From assembly GCF_000009625.1 (NCBI RefSeq), contig NC_002678.2, forward strand, positions 4,496,001 to 4,560,000: DNA of 64,000 bases, given 5' to 3'. The notes under the pieces are model-generated. The model ran no database searches and was not told where the DNA came from. It saw nothing but the letters and a program-made list of their open reading frames with translations. Of this stretch, positions 8,438 through 18,800 are shown piece by piece (the first letter of the stretch is position 1; every line of letters starts with the position of its first letter). This DNA is from Mesorhizobium japonicum MAFF 303099. GTDB taxonomy: Bacteria; Pseudomonadota; Alphaproteobacteria; Rhizobiales; Rhizobiaceae. The translations under genes and the position numbers were made by a program.

Positions 8438-11364
8438 TGCGCGGCCTCTCTTGCTTGGCGGAATTTGGCGCCGAAGCGAAGGATATCGGGCGAAGGCTCG
8501 AAATGCGGCGGTTGGTCGAAACGCTCGAATTGCGGCTCGGTGAAGCCGGCTTCCTCATCAGCGCATTTGACGATGCGCACGCGCAGGTCGAACCACGCGG
8601 CCTGGCCGGTGACCGGATCGGAGTTCGAATAGCGTTTGCCCTGCGCGTCGGCCGATGTCTGATCGCCGATGATATGGTTGAGCAGGAAGCCGCGATTGCT
8701 CTCGGCGGCATCATCCTTCAGGCCCCAGCTGCCGCGCCTTTTGCCGATCGCGTTCCAGGTCCAGACCGTGCTTTCGTTCACCCCGTCGACCAGCTTGATC
8801 TGCCCCTTGACCTTGCCGTTGATGCTTTCGATCCACACCCAGTCGTCATCGACAAGGCCGAGATCTCCTGCGGTCCGGTGATGCACGAACAGCCGGTTCT
8901 GGCTGGTGATCTGCCGCAGCCACGCATTCTGCGCTCCCCAGGAATGATACATGTGCATTGGTCGCTGCGTCAGCGCGTGCAGCGGGTATTTTTCCAGGTC
9001 GACCACCGCTTCCTCGAACGGCATGTACCAGAACGGCAGCGGATCCATATAGGTCTCGATGCGCTGGCGCTCGGCCTCCGGCGGCTGAACACGGCCATGG
9101 CCGCGTGCAGCGAGCCGAAACCGCTGCAACGGCTCGCAATAGAGCTGGAAGATGATCGGCTCCGCTTTAGGGATGAAACCCATCTGCACCGCGAAATCGA
9201 GATAGGAGCGGTTGGCCATCTTGTAGTAGCGCTGGTCCTGAGCGAAGTCGTGATGCCAGAAGCCGCCATTGTCGATGTAGCGCTGCAACTGGTCCGGATT
9301 GGCCTCGCCCCTGCCGATCGACGTCCCGTCCTTGCCGCGCCAGCCGGCCAGCGGTCCGATGCCCGGTGTGCGCTCGTGGTTGACGATATAGTCGGCATAA
9401 TCGGCATATCTGGCCGCTCCGTCATCATTGACGAAACCGGGCAGGCCAAGCCGCGCGCCCAGCTCGATCAGCACCGACTGGAACGGCCTGACGTCACGGT
9501 CCGGCTCGACGACGGGATGGCGGATGGCATCGCCCGGCCCGTCGGCATGGCTGATCGGCCGGTCGAGCAGGCTGATGCAATCATGGCGCTCGAGATAGGT
9601 GGTATCCGGCAGCACGAGGTCGGCGAACGGCACCGTCTCGGAATAGTACGCATCGGAATAGATGATGAAGGGAATCTTGTAGTTGCCTGCCTCGTCATGG
9701 TCGGTCAGCATACGAATCGTCTCGACGGTGTTCATCGAGGAATTCCAGGCCATATTCGACATGTACATCATCAGCGTGTCGATCGGGTAGGGATCGCCGG
9801 CCCAGGCATTGCGGATGACGGTGTGCATCAGGCCGTGCGCGGCCAGCGGCGCGTCCCATGAATAGGCCTTGTCGATGCGGGTCGGCGTGCCGTCTTCATC
9901 GACCAGCAGGTCGTCCGGTCCGCAGACGAAACCAAGCGGCATGCCGTCCAGCGGCGTCATCGGCTTGACGATCTTGCCGGCGGGTTTCGGGCCTGGTGGC
10001 GCCGACCGGGGATAGGGCGGCTTGAAGCGGAAGCCGCCTAGAACATCGACCGTGCCCAGAAGCACTTGCAACAGATGGATGGCGCGGCAGGAGTGAAAAC
10101 CGTTCGAATGGGCTGATATACCGCGCATGGCATGCATCGAAACCGGCCGGCCCTTGATCGTCTCGTGCCGGCGCCCGGCCCAGTCGGTCCATGCGATGGG
10201 CAGTTCGATCGCCTGTTCGAAGGCGACATGGGCAAGCTCTGCGGCGATCCGGCGGATCGTATCGGCCGGAATGCCGCAACGCTGCGCGACCGCATCCGGC
10301 GCATAGCTGTCATCGAGGTAGCGGTCGGCGATCAATTGGAACACCGGCGCGCAGCGGCGGCCGCCGACTTCGAAGCTGCCGGTCAGCGCCGGCTTTGCTT
10401 CCGGGTCGGTTGCCTTGACGGCGGTTTTCGCCATCCTGTCCCAGGCAAGCGGATCGCCGTCGGCGTCCCTGACGAACAGCCCGTCGTCGGCGGCGCCAGG
10501 CTCCTGCACGACGAGGACATGGGCGTTGGTGTAGCGGAGCAAATAATCCAGATCGACGCGGCCGGCCTTCAGCAGTTCGTGGATGAGCGCGAACACAAAC
10601 AGGCCGTCCGTACCGGGCCGGATGCCGATCCAGTCGTCGGCAATCGCATTGTAACCGGTGCGGCACGGGTTGATCGACACCACCTTGGCGCCGCGCGCCT
10701 TGAGCTTGCCCAGCCCGATCTTGATCGGGTTGGAATCATGGTCCTCGGCGACGCCGAACAGCATGAAGTATCTTGTGTTGTCCCAGTCAGGCTCGCCGAA
10801 CTCCCAGAACGAGCCGCCGATCGAATAGAGCCCGCCGGCCGCCATGTTGACCGAACAGAAGCCGCCATGGGCGGCGAAATTCGGCGTGCCGAACTGGCTT
10901 GCCCACCAGCCGGTCAAGGATTGCGACTGGTCGCGGCCGGTGAAGAAGGCGAGTTTTTTCGGATCGGTGCGACGAACTGCCGAGAGCCGATCCGTCGCGA
11001 TCGAAAACGCCTCTTCCCATTCGATCTCGCGGAACGCGCCGGAGCCGCGCGGCCCCGTGCGCAGCAGCGGCTTCTTCAGCCGGGCCGGGCTGTAGTGCTG
11101 CATGATGCCGGAACTGCCCTTGCCGCAGATCACGCCGCGATTGACCGGATGGTCCTTGTTGCCGTTGATGTAGCGGACCTTGCCGTCCTTGATGTGCACA
11201 TCGATGCCGCAGCGGCAGGCGCACATATAGCAGGTCGTCTTGGCGATGCTGTCGGAAATGCCAGGCGAGGTGTCGACGCCGTCCCTTTCATCGGGCGCGC
11301 GCGTGTCGGCAAGCGGGCGTTGCGATGGTGCCGAATTCGCGCCGCGCGGCGGTGGATGCCTCAT
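8434..11364 (-). CDS. soeA: Molybdopterin oxidoreductase catalytic subunit, SoeA-like sulfite dehydrogenase
   Basis: A 976-residue member of the DMSO-reductase superfamily carrying a bis-MGD cofactor. The N-terminal 4Fe-4S motif CYMCACRCG with a downstream VICGKG cysteine is at about residues 45-85. The molybdopterin domains follow (SQSLTGWWASQFG, then FMLFGVAEDHDSNP), and a molydopterin-dinucleotide binding domain is near the C-terminus (TQRPMHMYHSWGAQN to VWIESINGKVKGQ). There is no Tat signal, as expected for cytoplasmic SoeA rather than periplasmic DmsA. The family role would be sulfite + water to sulfate with electrons to quinone. The sulfite assignment rests on size, subunit set and the nearby sulfite-export genes, not on an assay. 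Confidence 0.85.
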   Translation of the reverse strand: MRHPPPRGANSAPSQRPLADTRAPDERDGVDTSPGISDSIAKTTCYMCACRCGIDVHIKDGKVRYINGNKDHPVNRGVICGKGSSGIMQHYSPARLKKPLLRTGPRGSGAFREIEWEEAFSIATDRLSAVRRTDPKKLAFFTGRDQSQSLTGWWASQFGTPNFAAHGGFCSVNMAAGGLYSIGGSFWEFGEPDWDNTRYFMLFGVAEDHDSNPIKIGLGKLKARGAKVVSINPCRTGYNAIADDWIGIRPGTDGLFVFALIHELLKAGRVDLDYLLRYTNAHVLVVQEPGAADDGLFVRDADGDPLAWDRMAKTAVKATDPEAKPALTGSFEVGGRRCAPVFQLIADRYLDDSYAPDAVAQRCGIPADTIRRIAAELAHVAFEQAIELPIAWTDWAGRRHETIKGRPVSMHAMRGISAHSNGFHSCRAIHLLQVLLGTVDVLGGFRFKPPYPRSAPPGPKPAGKIVKPMTPLDGMPLGFVCGPDDLLVDEDGTPTRIDKAYSWDAPLAAHGLMHTVIRNAWAGDPYPIDTLMMYMSNMAWNSSMNTVETIRMLTDHDEAGNYKIPFIIYSDAYYSETVPFADLVLPDTTYLERHDCISLLDRPISHADGPGDAIRHPVVEPDRDVRPFQSVLIELGARLGLPGFVNDDGAARYADYADYIVNHERTPGIGPLAGWRGKDGTSIGRGEANPDQLQRYIDNGGFWHHDFAQDQRYYKMANRSYLDFAVQMGFIPKAEPIIFQLYCEPLQRFRLAARGHGRVQPPEAERQRIETYMDPLPFWYMPFEEAVVDLEKYPLHALTQRPMHMYHSWGAQNAWLRQITSQNRLFVHHRTAGDLGLVDDDWVWIESINGKVKGQIKLVDGVNESTVWTWNAIGKRRGSWGLKDDAAESNRGFLLNHIIGDQTSADAQGKRYSNSDPVTGQAAWFDLRVRIVKCADEEAGFTEPQFERFDQPPHFEPSPDILRFGAKFRQAREAAQ

Positions 11365-11534
11365 GATCCGGATGTGCCCGCGCGGCCGGCCGATTTGGCC
11401 CGCGTCTTCGGCCCGGGGCCGCGCATGTAATGCTCTTCCGGGTGATAGCGATCACCGGCCAGCCGTCTGCGAATGCCGCGGGTCCAATGCGCGAGAAGGG
11501 ACTTGAACCGCCCGATCATTTTAGTCTCTGCCAT
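11361..11534 (-). CDS. Small basic protein at the head of the soeABC operon
   Basis: A short gene of 57 codons from ATG 11534, or 52 codons from the second ATG at 11519. Its stop codon overlaps the soeA start in an ATGA arrangement, the same coupling seen between soeA and soeB. Codons end mostly in G or C as in its neighbours, which supports real translation. The product is strongly basic, has no membrane segment or cysteine, and includes HWTRGIRRRLAGDRYHPEEH and a tail rich in Gly, Arg and Lys. I do not recognise the family. It could be an assembly or stability factor for the molybdoenzyme, or a leader cistron that sets soeA translation. Confidence 0.6.
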   Translation of the reverse strand: MAETKMIGRFKSLLAHWTRGIRRRLAGDRYHPEEHYMRGPGPKTRAKSAGRAGTSGS

Positions 11535-11642
11535 CCGCTGGCGAATTTTTTCTAACTTCGCGTGAAAATGTAGAATGAAGCTATCGATCCGTCTAATCAG
11601 TTGTTCTTGTAAATTCGATCGATATTGGTTCTTAATATCATC
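11535..11642. promoter_or_regulatory. Divergent promoter region soe operon / lysR
   Basis: A 108-base AT-rich gap between the divergent soe operon and the LysR gene. An 8-base inverted repeat, TATCGATC (11582-11589) and GATCGATA (11617-11624), flanks its centre. LysR proteins usually bind dyads between themselves and their target operon, so this is a reasonable operator candidate. Confidence 0.4.
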
Positions 11643-12545
11643 ATGACCCTGGATCAGTTGCGCATTTTCGTCGCCGTCGCCGAGCGCGGCCACATGACCA
11701 AGGCGGCGGAGCTTTTGGGTATCTCCCAGTCGGCGGCGTCGGCTGCCATCCGCGCGCTTGAAGAGCAGCACGGCGTTCATCTGTTCAACCGCGTCGGCCG
11801 CAACATCGAGCTCGCCCAGACCGGCCACCGGTTCCTGCCGGAGGCCAAGGCCGTGCTCGAGCGGGCCGCTGCCGCGCGCAATGTGCTGGAACATGTCTCG
11901 CAGACGGTCGCCGGCAGCCTCTCCATCGCCGCCAGCCTGACCATCGCCAGCTACTGGCTGCCGCGAAGGCTGGCGTCCTTTCACGAGGCCTATCCCGCGG
12001 TGCGGCTGAGCGTCAGCATCGGCAACACAAGGCAGGTCGAGGCCAGCGTGCTGGATGGAACCGCTGATCTCGGCCTGGTCGAGGGACGCACCGAATCCGA
12101 CATATTGCGCCGCGCCAAGGTCGACACCGACCGGTTGATGCTGGTGGTTGCCGCGTCACATCCCGATATCGTCGAAACCGCACCGGGCCGTCCCGACATC
12201 AAGGGCCTGCGCTGGATCATCCGCGAAGGCGGTTCGGGCACGCGCGAGGTGTTGGAGGATCTGGCGCGGCGCGAGGGGATTTCGCTTGCCGATCTGCAGG
12301 TGTTCCTGGTGCTGCCCAGCAATGAGGCGGTTCGCCAGGCGGTCGAGGCGGGCGCCGGCGCCACCATCATTTCAGAGCTCGTCGTCGGACGCGCCGTTGC
12401 CGAAGGCAGCCTGCGGTCCGTGCCGCTCGAACTGCCGAAACGCGACTTCGCCATGATCACCCACCGCGACCGCCAGGCAAGCCTGGCCCAGATGGCGCTC
12501 AAGGCGCATCTCGGCGCCGAAACGAGCGGAAGCGGTTCAGTGTGA
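11643..12545 (+). CDS. LysR-type regulator, likely of the soe genes
   Basis: A 300-residue LysR-type protein. The N-terminal winged helix has MTKAAELLGISQSAASAAIR as recognition region, followed by a linker helix and a periplasmic-binding-like effector domain (SLSIAASLTIASYWLPRRL onward). The start at 11643 (MTLDQLRIF) is the standard LysR start; an in-frame start six codons upstream would add residues not seen in the family. It is divergent from soeABC, the classic position for a regulator of those genes. The effector is unknown; a sulfur compound is plausible from context. Its stop abuts the stop of the convergent Hsp70-like gene. Confidence 0.9.
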   Translation: MTLDQLRIFVAVAERGHMTKAAELLGISQSAASAAIRALEEQHGVHLFNRVGRNIELAQTGHRFLPEAKAVLERAAAARNVLEHVSQTVAGSLSIAASLTIASYWLPRRLASFHEAYPAVRLSVSIGNTRQVEASVLDGTADLGLVEGRTESDILRRAKVDTDRLMLVVAASHPDIVETAPGRPDIKGLRWIIREGGSGTREVLEDLARREGISLADLQVFLVLPSNEAVRQAVEAGAGATIISELVVGRAVAEGSLRSVPLELPKRDFAMITHRDRQASLAQMALKAHLGAETSGSGSV

Positions 12546-13802
12546 TCAGCCGAACTTGCGCTGGGCATCCAAAGCCAGGCCAAGCCCGACCGAGCCGAAC
12601 ATGTCGCCGTCGATGACGGAAGCCTGCGGCACCAGCGACAGGATTTCCCGTCTTGCCAGCGGGATCGCGGTCGACCCGCCGGTCAGGAACACCGCGGTGA
12701 TGTCGGACGGCTTGACCGCAGCGTCGCGCATGGTCTCAGCCACCGTAGCCGTGACCCGCTCGATCTCCCGGGCGATGGTGGCGTCCAGCCCGTCGCGCGT
12801 GATTTCGGCGGCGAACTCCACATCGGATAGCCTCACCGCGACTTCGGCCGATGACAGGTCGGTCAACTCTATCTTGGCCTTTTCGACCAATGCCGCCAGC
12901 GCGTGCCCATAACGGTGCTCGACGATATGGATGAAGCGGTCGACCAGGTCGGCGCGGGCGGCCTCGTAGCGGATCTGGCGCAGATGCGTCATCGCCTTGG
13001 CGGTGTAGACCAGGTTGATGCGCTGCCATGTCGCAAGATCGATGAAATAGCTCGCCGGTAGATTGCGCTTGCCGTCCTTGGTCGGGGTCAAATAGCCGAG
13101 CTGCGGCATCACATGGGCGATGCTGAGCAGCCGGTCGAAATCCGTACCGCCAATATGGACACCCCGGCTGGCCAGGATATCGTCCTTGCGGTCCGGCAAT
13201 CGGGCACGCTCCGGCGAGACGCGTACGACGGAAAAGTCGGACGTGCCGCCGCCCATGTCGATGATCAGCGCCAGTTCCTCGCGCGTCACCCTCTGCTCAT
13301 AGTCGAGCGCCGCGGCAATCGGCTCGAACTGGAAGGCGATGTGCTTGAAGCCCTGGGCATGCGCGGCCTTTTCCAGGTCGCTCTGCGCGTTCGCATCGGC
13401 CTGCGGGTCGTCATCGACGAACTGCACCGGACGGCCGAGCACCACGGTCTCGACCAGATCGCCGCCATCTTCTTCAAGCTTCTTCCTGAGATGCCCGAGG
13501 AACAGGCCGATGATCTCCATGAAGCCGATCGAGCGCGCCTTGATGCGCGTCTTCTCATGCGCCAACGAGCTGCCCAGCACGCTCTTCAGCGAGCGCATCA
13601 GCCGGCCCTCCACGCTGTCGGTGTAGTTGGCGATGGCCTGGCGGCCAAAACAGATGCGGCCGTCCTCGAAATTGAAGAACACCGCGCTGGGCAGCGTGAC
13701 TTGGCCGCCTTCAAGCGCGACGAGGTGGGGTTGCCCGTTGCGGACCACGCCGACCGTGGAGTTCGACGTGCCGAAATCGATACCGGCGAATGCTGGTCGC
13801 AA
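12546..13802 (-). CDS. Hsp70 family protein (YegD-like)
   Basis: A 418-residue protein covering only the actin-like ATPase domain of Hsp70. Phosphate-binding motifs are GIDFGTSNSTVGVV at the N-terminus and IDMGGGTSDFSVV near residues 195-207; the adenosine motif is FLTGGSTAIP. There is no C-terminal peptide-binding domain, as in E. coli YegD. It begins at TTG 13802, chosen because AGGAGG lies about 6 bases upstream and the next residues are the conserved start of the fold. It sits between the sulfite regulator and the sulfite exporter pair; a functional tie is not established. Confidence 0.88.
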   Translation of the reverse strand: MRPAFAGIDFGTSNSTVGVVRNGQPHLVALEGGQVTLPSAVFFNFEDGRICFGRQAIANYTDSVEGRLMRSLKSVLGSSLAHEKTRIKARSIGFMEIIGLFLGHLRKKLEEDGGDLVETVVLGRPVQFVDDDPQADANAQSDLEKAAHAQGFKHIAFQFEPIAAALDYEQRVTREELALIIDMGGGTSDFSVVRVSPERARLPDRKDDILASRGVHIGGTDFDRLLSIAHVMPQLGYLTPTKDGKRNLPASYFIDLATWQRINLVYTAKAMTHLRQIRYEAARADLVDRFIHIVEHRYGHALAALVEKAKIELTDLSSAEVAVRLSDVEFAAEITRDGLDATIAREIERVTATVAETMRDAAVKPSDITAVFLTGGSTAIPLARREILSLVPQASVIDGDMFGSVGLGLALDAQRKFG

Positions 13803-13977
13803 AGCAGCCTCCTGTCATTGGCGGCAGACAGCGGATCGGCGCTCGCGGGAGAAGCGTGCGCTGTGGTTCCGGGCGACCGGACCGCTCTGCCGAATTGAAT
13901 TGTGCGTGCTTGCCCGTTGGGCGGGGAGGTGCGGTCTATAGCATGGCGCGGGAAAGGGAAACCCCCTTTTGGCCGTC

Positions 13978-14769
13978 TCAGTCCTTGCGGAAGATCAGCC
14001 TGCCGAGCCAGCCCGTCAGCATGGCCAGCGATATGGCGAAGACGCCGTAAAGAAAGGAATAATTGTGCGCGACACGGAAGATCGACTGCTCGAAGCCGGA
14101 TTTGCGGATTTCGAGCTGGGCCGAGCTCTCCTTGATGAACACGCCGCTCTTGAACAGGAACGCGCGCGCCTTGTGGGTGCCGACCGGCACGTTCGGCGCC
14201 AGCCTGACGGTGGCGCGAAACAGGTTCTGCGACAGGAATTGCACGCCGCCGACATTCTCGCTGTAGAGGCCGGTCGCCGCCTTGCGCTCGCGCAGCGCCG
14301 CGGTGAATTCCGAGATCGTCGCCGGGCTGTCGCCGGCGTCGGCGGGCTGCATATAGAGGTTGGAGGCGCCGAGCGACAGCTGCTTGTAGCTGTTGGGTTC
14401 GGTGATGTCCTGCAGTGGTCGTGTCGTCGCCACCGAATAGGACATCGGCACGTTCTCGAAGGTTTCGGAGTCCAGATTGACCCAGACGCCGAGCACCCGG
14501 TCCTTGCGGCGCACCACCACCGATCGTGGCGGCCCCTCGAGCACGACGATGACATCGTATCTGCCTTGACGGGCAACCAGCGGGTCGGGATTTTCCAGCG
14601 AGCCGAAGATGGTCAGGTCGGCACCGGAAAAGCCGGCGGTGATCGAGACGTTGTCGGTGGAGAGTCCGATCTGGATGCCTTCCACCAATGGTGTCTGTGC
14701 CTTCGCCGGCACGGCGGCCGCCAGCAACGACAGGAGAATGGCGGCTGCGAACGCTTTCGGGCCCGTCAT
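13978..14769 (-). CDS. TIGR02186 family exported membrane-anchored protein
   Basis: A 263-residue protein with a signal peptide (hydrophobic AAAILLSLLAAAVPAKA then cleavage near residue 25), a beta-rich extracytoplasmic domain, and one C-terminal transmembrane helix (FLYGVFAISLAMLTGWLGRL near residues 238-257) followed by a short basic tail. This family is repeatedly found next to TauE/SafE permeases; here its start overlaps the stop of the exporter gene by one base. A periplasmic helper of the exporter is the simplest guess. The molecular function is not known. Confidence 0.82.
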   Translation of the reverse strand: MTGPKAFAAAILLSLLAAAVPAKAQTPLVEGIQIGLSTDNVSITAGFSGADLTIFGSLENPDPLVARQGRYDVIVVLEGPPRSVVVRRKDRVLGVWVNLDSETFENVPMSYSVATTRPLQDITEPNSYKQLSLGASNLYMQPADAGDSPATISEFTAALRERKAATGLYSENVGGVQFLSQNLFRATVRLAPNVPVGTHKARAFLFKSGVFIKESSAQLEIRKSGFEQSIFRVAHNYSFLYGVFAISLAMLTGWLGRLIFRKD

Positions 14770-15692
14770 CAGTTGAGGCCCGCGGCGGACAGCGAAAAGA
14801 GATTGGGCGGAGTGACGAAGAGATCGATGGCGAGCCGGATCGCCACCGCCAGCACCAGCAGCGCCAGCAACGCCCTGAGCTGCTCGCCGCGCAGCCTTTG
14901 GCCGGCCTTCGCGCCATATTGCGCGCCAGCAACGCCGCCCGCCATCAAAAGGAAGGCCAGCACGACATCGACGGTCTGGTTGGTGGTGGCGTGGACCAGC
15001 GTGGTGTAGGCGGAGGTGAAGATGATCTGGAACAGCGAAGTGCCGATGACGACGTTGGTCGGCACTTTGAGCAGATAGATCAGCGCCGGCACCATGATGA
15101 AGCCGCCGCCGACGCCCATGATCGACGACAGGAAACCGATGCCGGCGCCAAGGCCAAGCACCGGAATGACGCTGACGAACAGTTTCGACGCCCTGAAGCG
15201 CATCTTCAGCGGCAGCCGGTGGATCCAGTTGTGCTGGCCGGATTTCTTCAGCACGGGGGCAGCACCACTGCGTGTGGCCCGCAGTGCATTGATGCTTTCG
15301 ACCAGCATCAGCCCGCCGACCGTGCCGAGCAGCACGACATAAAGCAGCGAGATGAACAGGTCGAGCTGGCCAAGCCGGCGCAGGAAGGCGAACACGTAGA
15401 TACCGGCGGTGGAGCCAATGATGCCGCCGGCCAGAAGCACGCCGCCGAGCTTGAAGTCGAGCGTCCCCCGCTTCATGTGCGAAAGCACGCCGGAGACGGA
15501 AGAGGCGATGACCTGGTTGGCGCCGGTGGCGACCGCGATCGCCGGAGGGATGTTGTAGAAGATCAGGAGCGGCGTGATCAGGAAGCCGCCGCCGACGCCG
15601 AACATGCCCGACAGGAAGCCCACTGCAGCGCCCATGGCCAGCAGCACGAAGACGTTGACGGAAATTTCCGCAATCGGGAGATAGATGCCCAC
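14769..15692 (-). CDS. TauE/SafE family permease, probable sulfite/organosulfonate exporter
   Basis: A 307-residue polytopic membrane protein with two related halves, each starting with the family motif: GFLSGMFGVGGGFLITPLLI near residue 25 and GFLSSIMGVGGGFIMVPALI near residue 180. The family exports sulfite, sulfoacetate or similar sulfur anions. It lies in the same neighbourhood as soeABC but in a separate operon with the TIGR02186 gene. Export and oxidation are two routes for removing toxic sulfite, which makes the combination sensible. The substrate is inferred. Confidence 0.88.
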   Translation of the reverse strand: MGIYLPIAEISVNVFVLLAMGAAVGFLSGMFGVGGGFLITPLLIFYNIPPAIAVATGANQVIASSVSGVLSHMKRGTLDFKLGGVLLAGGIIGSTAGIYVFAFLRRLGQLDLFISLLYVVLLGTVGGLMLVESINALRATRSGAAPVLKKSGQHNWIHRLPLKMRFRASKLFVSVIPVLGLGAGIGFLSSIMGVGGGFIMVPALIYLLKVPTNVVIGTSLFQIIFTSAYTTLVHATTNQTVDVVLAFLLMAGGVAGAQYGAKAGQRLRGEQLRALLALLVLAVAIRLAIDLFVTPPNLFSLSAAGLN

Positions 15693-15883
15693 CCGTCAGT
15701 CTCGATCAGTTTGCCTGTCGGCGAATACAGCCGTTCTGGGCAGTCTCGCACCGAAAAGCCAATTTTTCCTTGCGCCAACGCGGCGGCGGGGTCAAACCCC
15801 GTCGCCGCGCTGAAACAAAAAATATCTCAATCAGTTAACAGGCAAATGTGTGGCAAGAGCGTCGTGGAAACGACGCTTCGCTG

Positions 15884-18800
15884 TTATTTGCGCGCCAGCA
15901 GCGCCCGCACCAGTTTTTCATCGACGGCGCCGGTCGCAGGCAGCTTGTTGTCGGTCTGGAAGGCGATGATCGCGTTCTTGGTCTTCTCGCCCATGACGCC
16001 GTCGGCGCCGCCGGCGTCATAGCCGTTCTTGTTGAGGATGAGCTGGATGTTCTTGACCGCCTTCTTCATGTCGATGCCGGCGGTCATCTGCGGCGTGCCT
16101 TCCTGCCAGGATTCGGGAATGTCGGCCGAATTGGTCGCCGCATTGAGCGGCTTGGCTTTCCACAGTTCGGTCGCGGCGCGCGCCCGCTCGAGCTGCTCGG
16201 GCCGCAGCGCATTGGCGATCTCGTCACGCTTGGCGGCCGCATCCTTGTCGCCGGTCTTGGCGACGAGCGCGAACCATTTGTAGGATTCCTCGAGGTTCTG
16301 CTTCATGCCGACGCCCTTGGCGGCGAGGATGCCGAGATTGAACTGGCTGTCCTTGACGCCGAGATCGGCGGCCTCCTGGAACCAGTGCGCGGCCGATTCA
16401 TTGTCGGTCACGCCATCGGCGGCCATGGCGAACAACACAGCCAGATTGTGCATGGCGCTGGCATTGCCCTGCTCGGCGGCCAGCTGGTACCAGGTCTTCG
16501 ACTTCTTGATGTCGCGGGCGACGCCGATGCCCTTCTCATAGAAATTGCCGATGCGGTATTCGGCCGGCGCGAAACCGAGTTCCGCTGATTTCTCGTACCA
16601 TTTGGCGGCTGCCGCCATGTCTTCCTTGACGCCGCGCGATTCCGCGTAGCGCGAGCCGATCTCAAACAGCGCCTTGGCGTCGCCACCAGCGGCGGCATCG
16701 CGCAGCGCGGCCGGGCCGGCATCGGCCGGAATGTCGAACTTGTTTGCGGCTGCCGTCTTGGAAGCATCTGCCGGCGCAACGGCGCCGGTCGTGTCCTTGG
16801 CGATGGTCTCGTTGGCCGCCGTTGGGGCAGCCGCCGCCGGCTGGGCATCGGTATTCGTCGGTTGCGCAGCGCCGGCGACATTGGCCGGCTCGGAGGCCGT
16901 CGCATCCATCGGGGTTGTGGCAATAGGTTCCGCCGGCGCCGGAGCGGCCGAAGCCATCGGGCCAGAAGGGGCGGCCGAAGCGGCAGGCGGGGCTGCGGGC
17001 TCCGCAACCGGCACCGTATTCGCCATAGCGTCCATGTCCGATGGCATCGCCAGGGCGGTCTGCGCCGCCATGTCGTCCTTGGTCGGGGGCGCGGATGCTT
17101 CGGCCTGCCTGACGGCACGGGCCGGTGCGTTGTCCGTCGCTGCCGGCTGGACTTCCGTCTTCGGTTGGCTCGCCGTGTCGACGGATGCCGTCTGCACTGG
17201 CTGCGCGGCAACGATCGGTGCGGCGTCGTTGTTTGCCACCTGAACGGGATCCGAGAGGAACGCCTTGCCGAGCTGCAGGCCGGCAAGCGCCAGCATGATC
17301 GCCGCCGCCGCCATCAGGATCGGCTTGCGCCGCGCCTTGAGCAGGTCGCCGATCCTGAGCGCCTTCACAGGGCCTTTCACCGTCGACTGGCGCTTCAGGG
17401 CGTCGGCCTCCGCGGCGGCGGCCTGCGCCGCGCGCCGCGCGGCTGCGATGAAATCCGATTTCGCGGCGTCGCTTTCGCCAAGCTTTGCCGGCTGACCACG
17501 CTCGTCGCGTACCCGCTTCATGATGGCGTTGAGGTCGGGTGCGCCGGAGCCTGGCTCCAGCGGGCGGTTGGCCGCTTTCGGGTCGAGCGGCTCGTCGAGA
17601 TCGACAGTCGGAATATCGCTGCTCGGCGCCGAACCGGCCAGCGGCGGAATATCAGCCGCCTTCTTGCCCCTGAAGGCGCGGGCCAGCCCGCCGAACATCG
17701 ATTTGCGGCCTGCCGGCTGATCCCTCTCCGCGATGGTGTCGGAGCCGAGTGCGGCCATGGCGGCGGCAGCGGCGGCTTCCGCCGGCGAGCGCGTGCCCAG
17801 GTCGCCACGCATACCGAGGTCGCTGCGCGGACCTTGTTCGTTACGCATTATGGTGGCGGCGCGGCCATCGAGATCGGCCATGTCGCCGGTCAGCGGCATC
17901 GGCTCGTCGATATCCATCGACGGCGCTTCGACAGCCATCTTGGCGGTTCGTGTGCGGCGCTTGCCGGCCGCCTCATCCTGGCGCGTGTCAAGGAGTTCGC
18001 TTACCGCTTCGGGCGGTTCACCGGTTTCCAGCGAACCCAGCCTGTCGACGATCTTGAGCAGTGTGTCGTGGATGGCCTCGAAAGTCCGCGAATTGCGCTC
18101 GTCGGAACGCCGTGTCAGCGTCTCCAGCGTTTTCAGGTCCTGGGCGAGTCCGGAAACCGCCGATGCATTGGCGTTCGACCCGGCCAGCGAACGCACCGCG
18201 TTCTCGGCCGCTTCGCGTGCCGCGCCGAGGATGGAATCACGGGTACCGGCCAGCGCCTTCTCGATTTCGTCGAGGCGCGGGCTGATGTCCTCGAATTCCG
18301 GTAGCGGCGTGCTGGGCCTGGACAGATGGGCGGACAGGCCGGCGACCTGCGCCTCCAGGCTGCGGATCAGCGCCGGATCGATGCCGGCCACCTGGGCCGC
18401 AGAGGCGTCGAGCCGGCTGGAAATGTCCTCGAGCCGGCTTTCCAGTCCGCGGATCGCCGCTTCGCCGCCAGGATCGGCGACGCGCGTCTCCATGCGCGTG
18501 GCGAGTGCGGTGAAGCGGGCGTCGATGGCCTCCATGATGCCGGCGCTGTCGATCTGCGGCGCAAGGCGCTGGTCGAGCCGGTCGGCAACCTCATCGAGAC
18601 GACGTTCGAGATCGCGAAACAGCATGTTTCCCTGTTCGATGGCATCGCCCTGGCGGCGTTCCATCATGCCTGACAGCACGTCGAAGCGCTGCTCAAGCCC
18701 GTGGAAGATGTAATCGGCATCGGGCATGGCCGGCGCCTGGTCGATCTTGTCGGCGATGAGGGTGATCTGCTTGGCTAGCCGTTCCATCGCCTGTTCGGGC

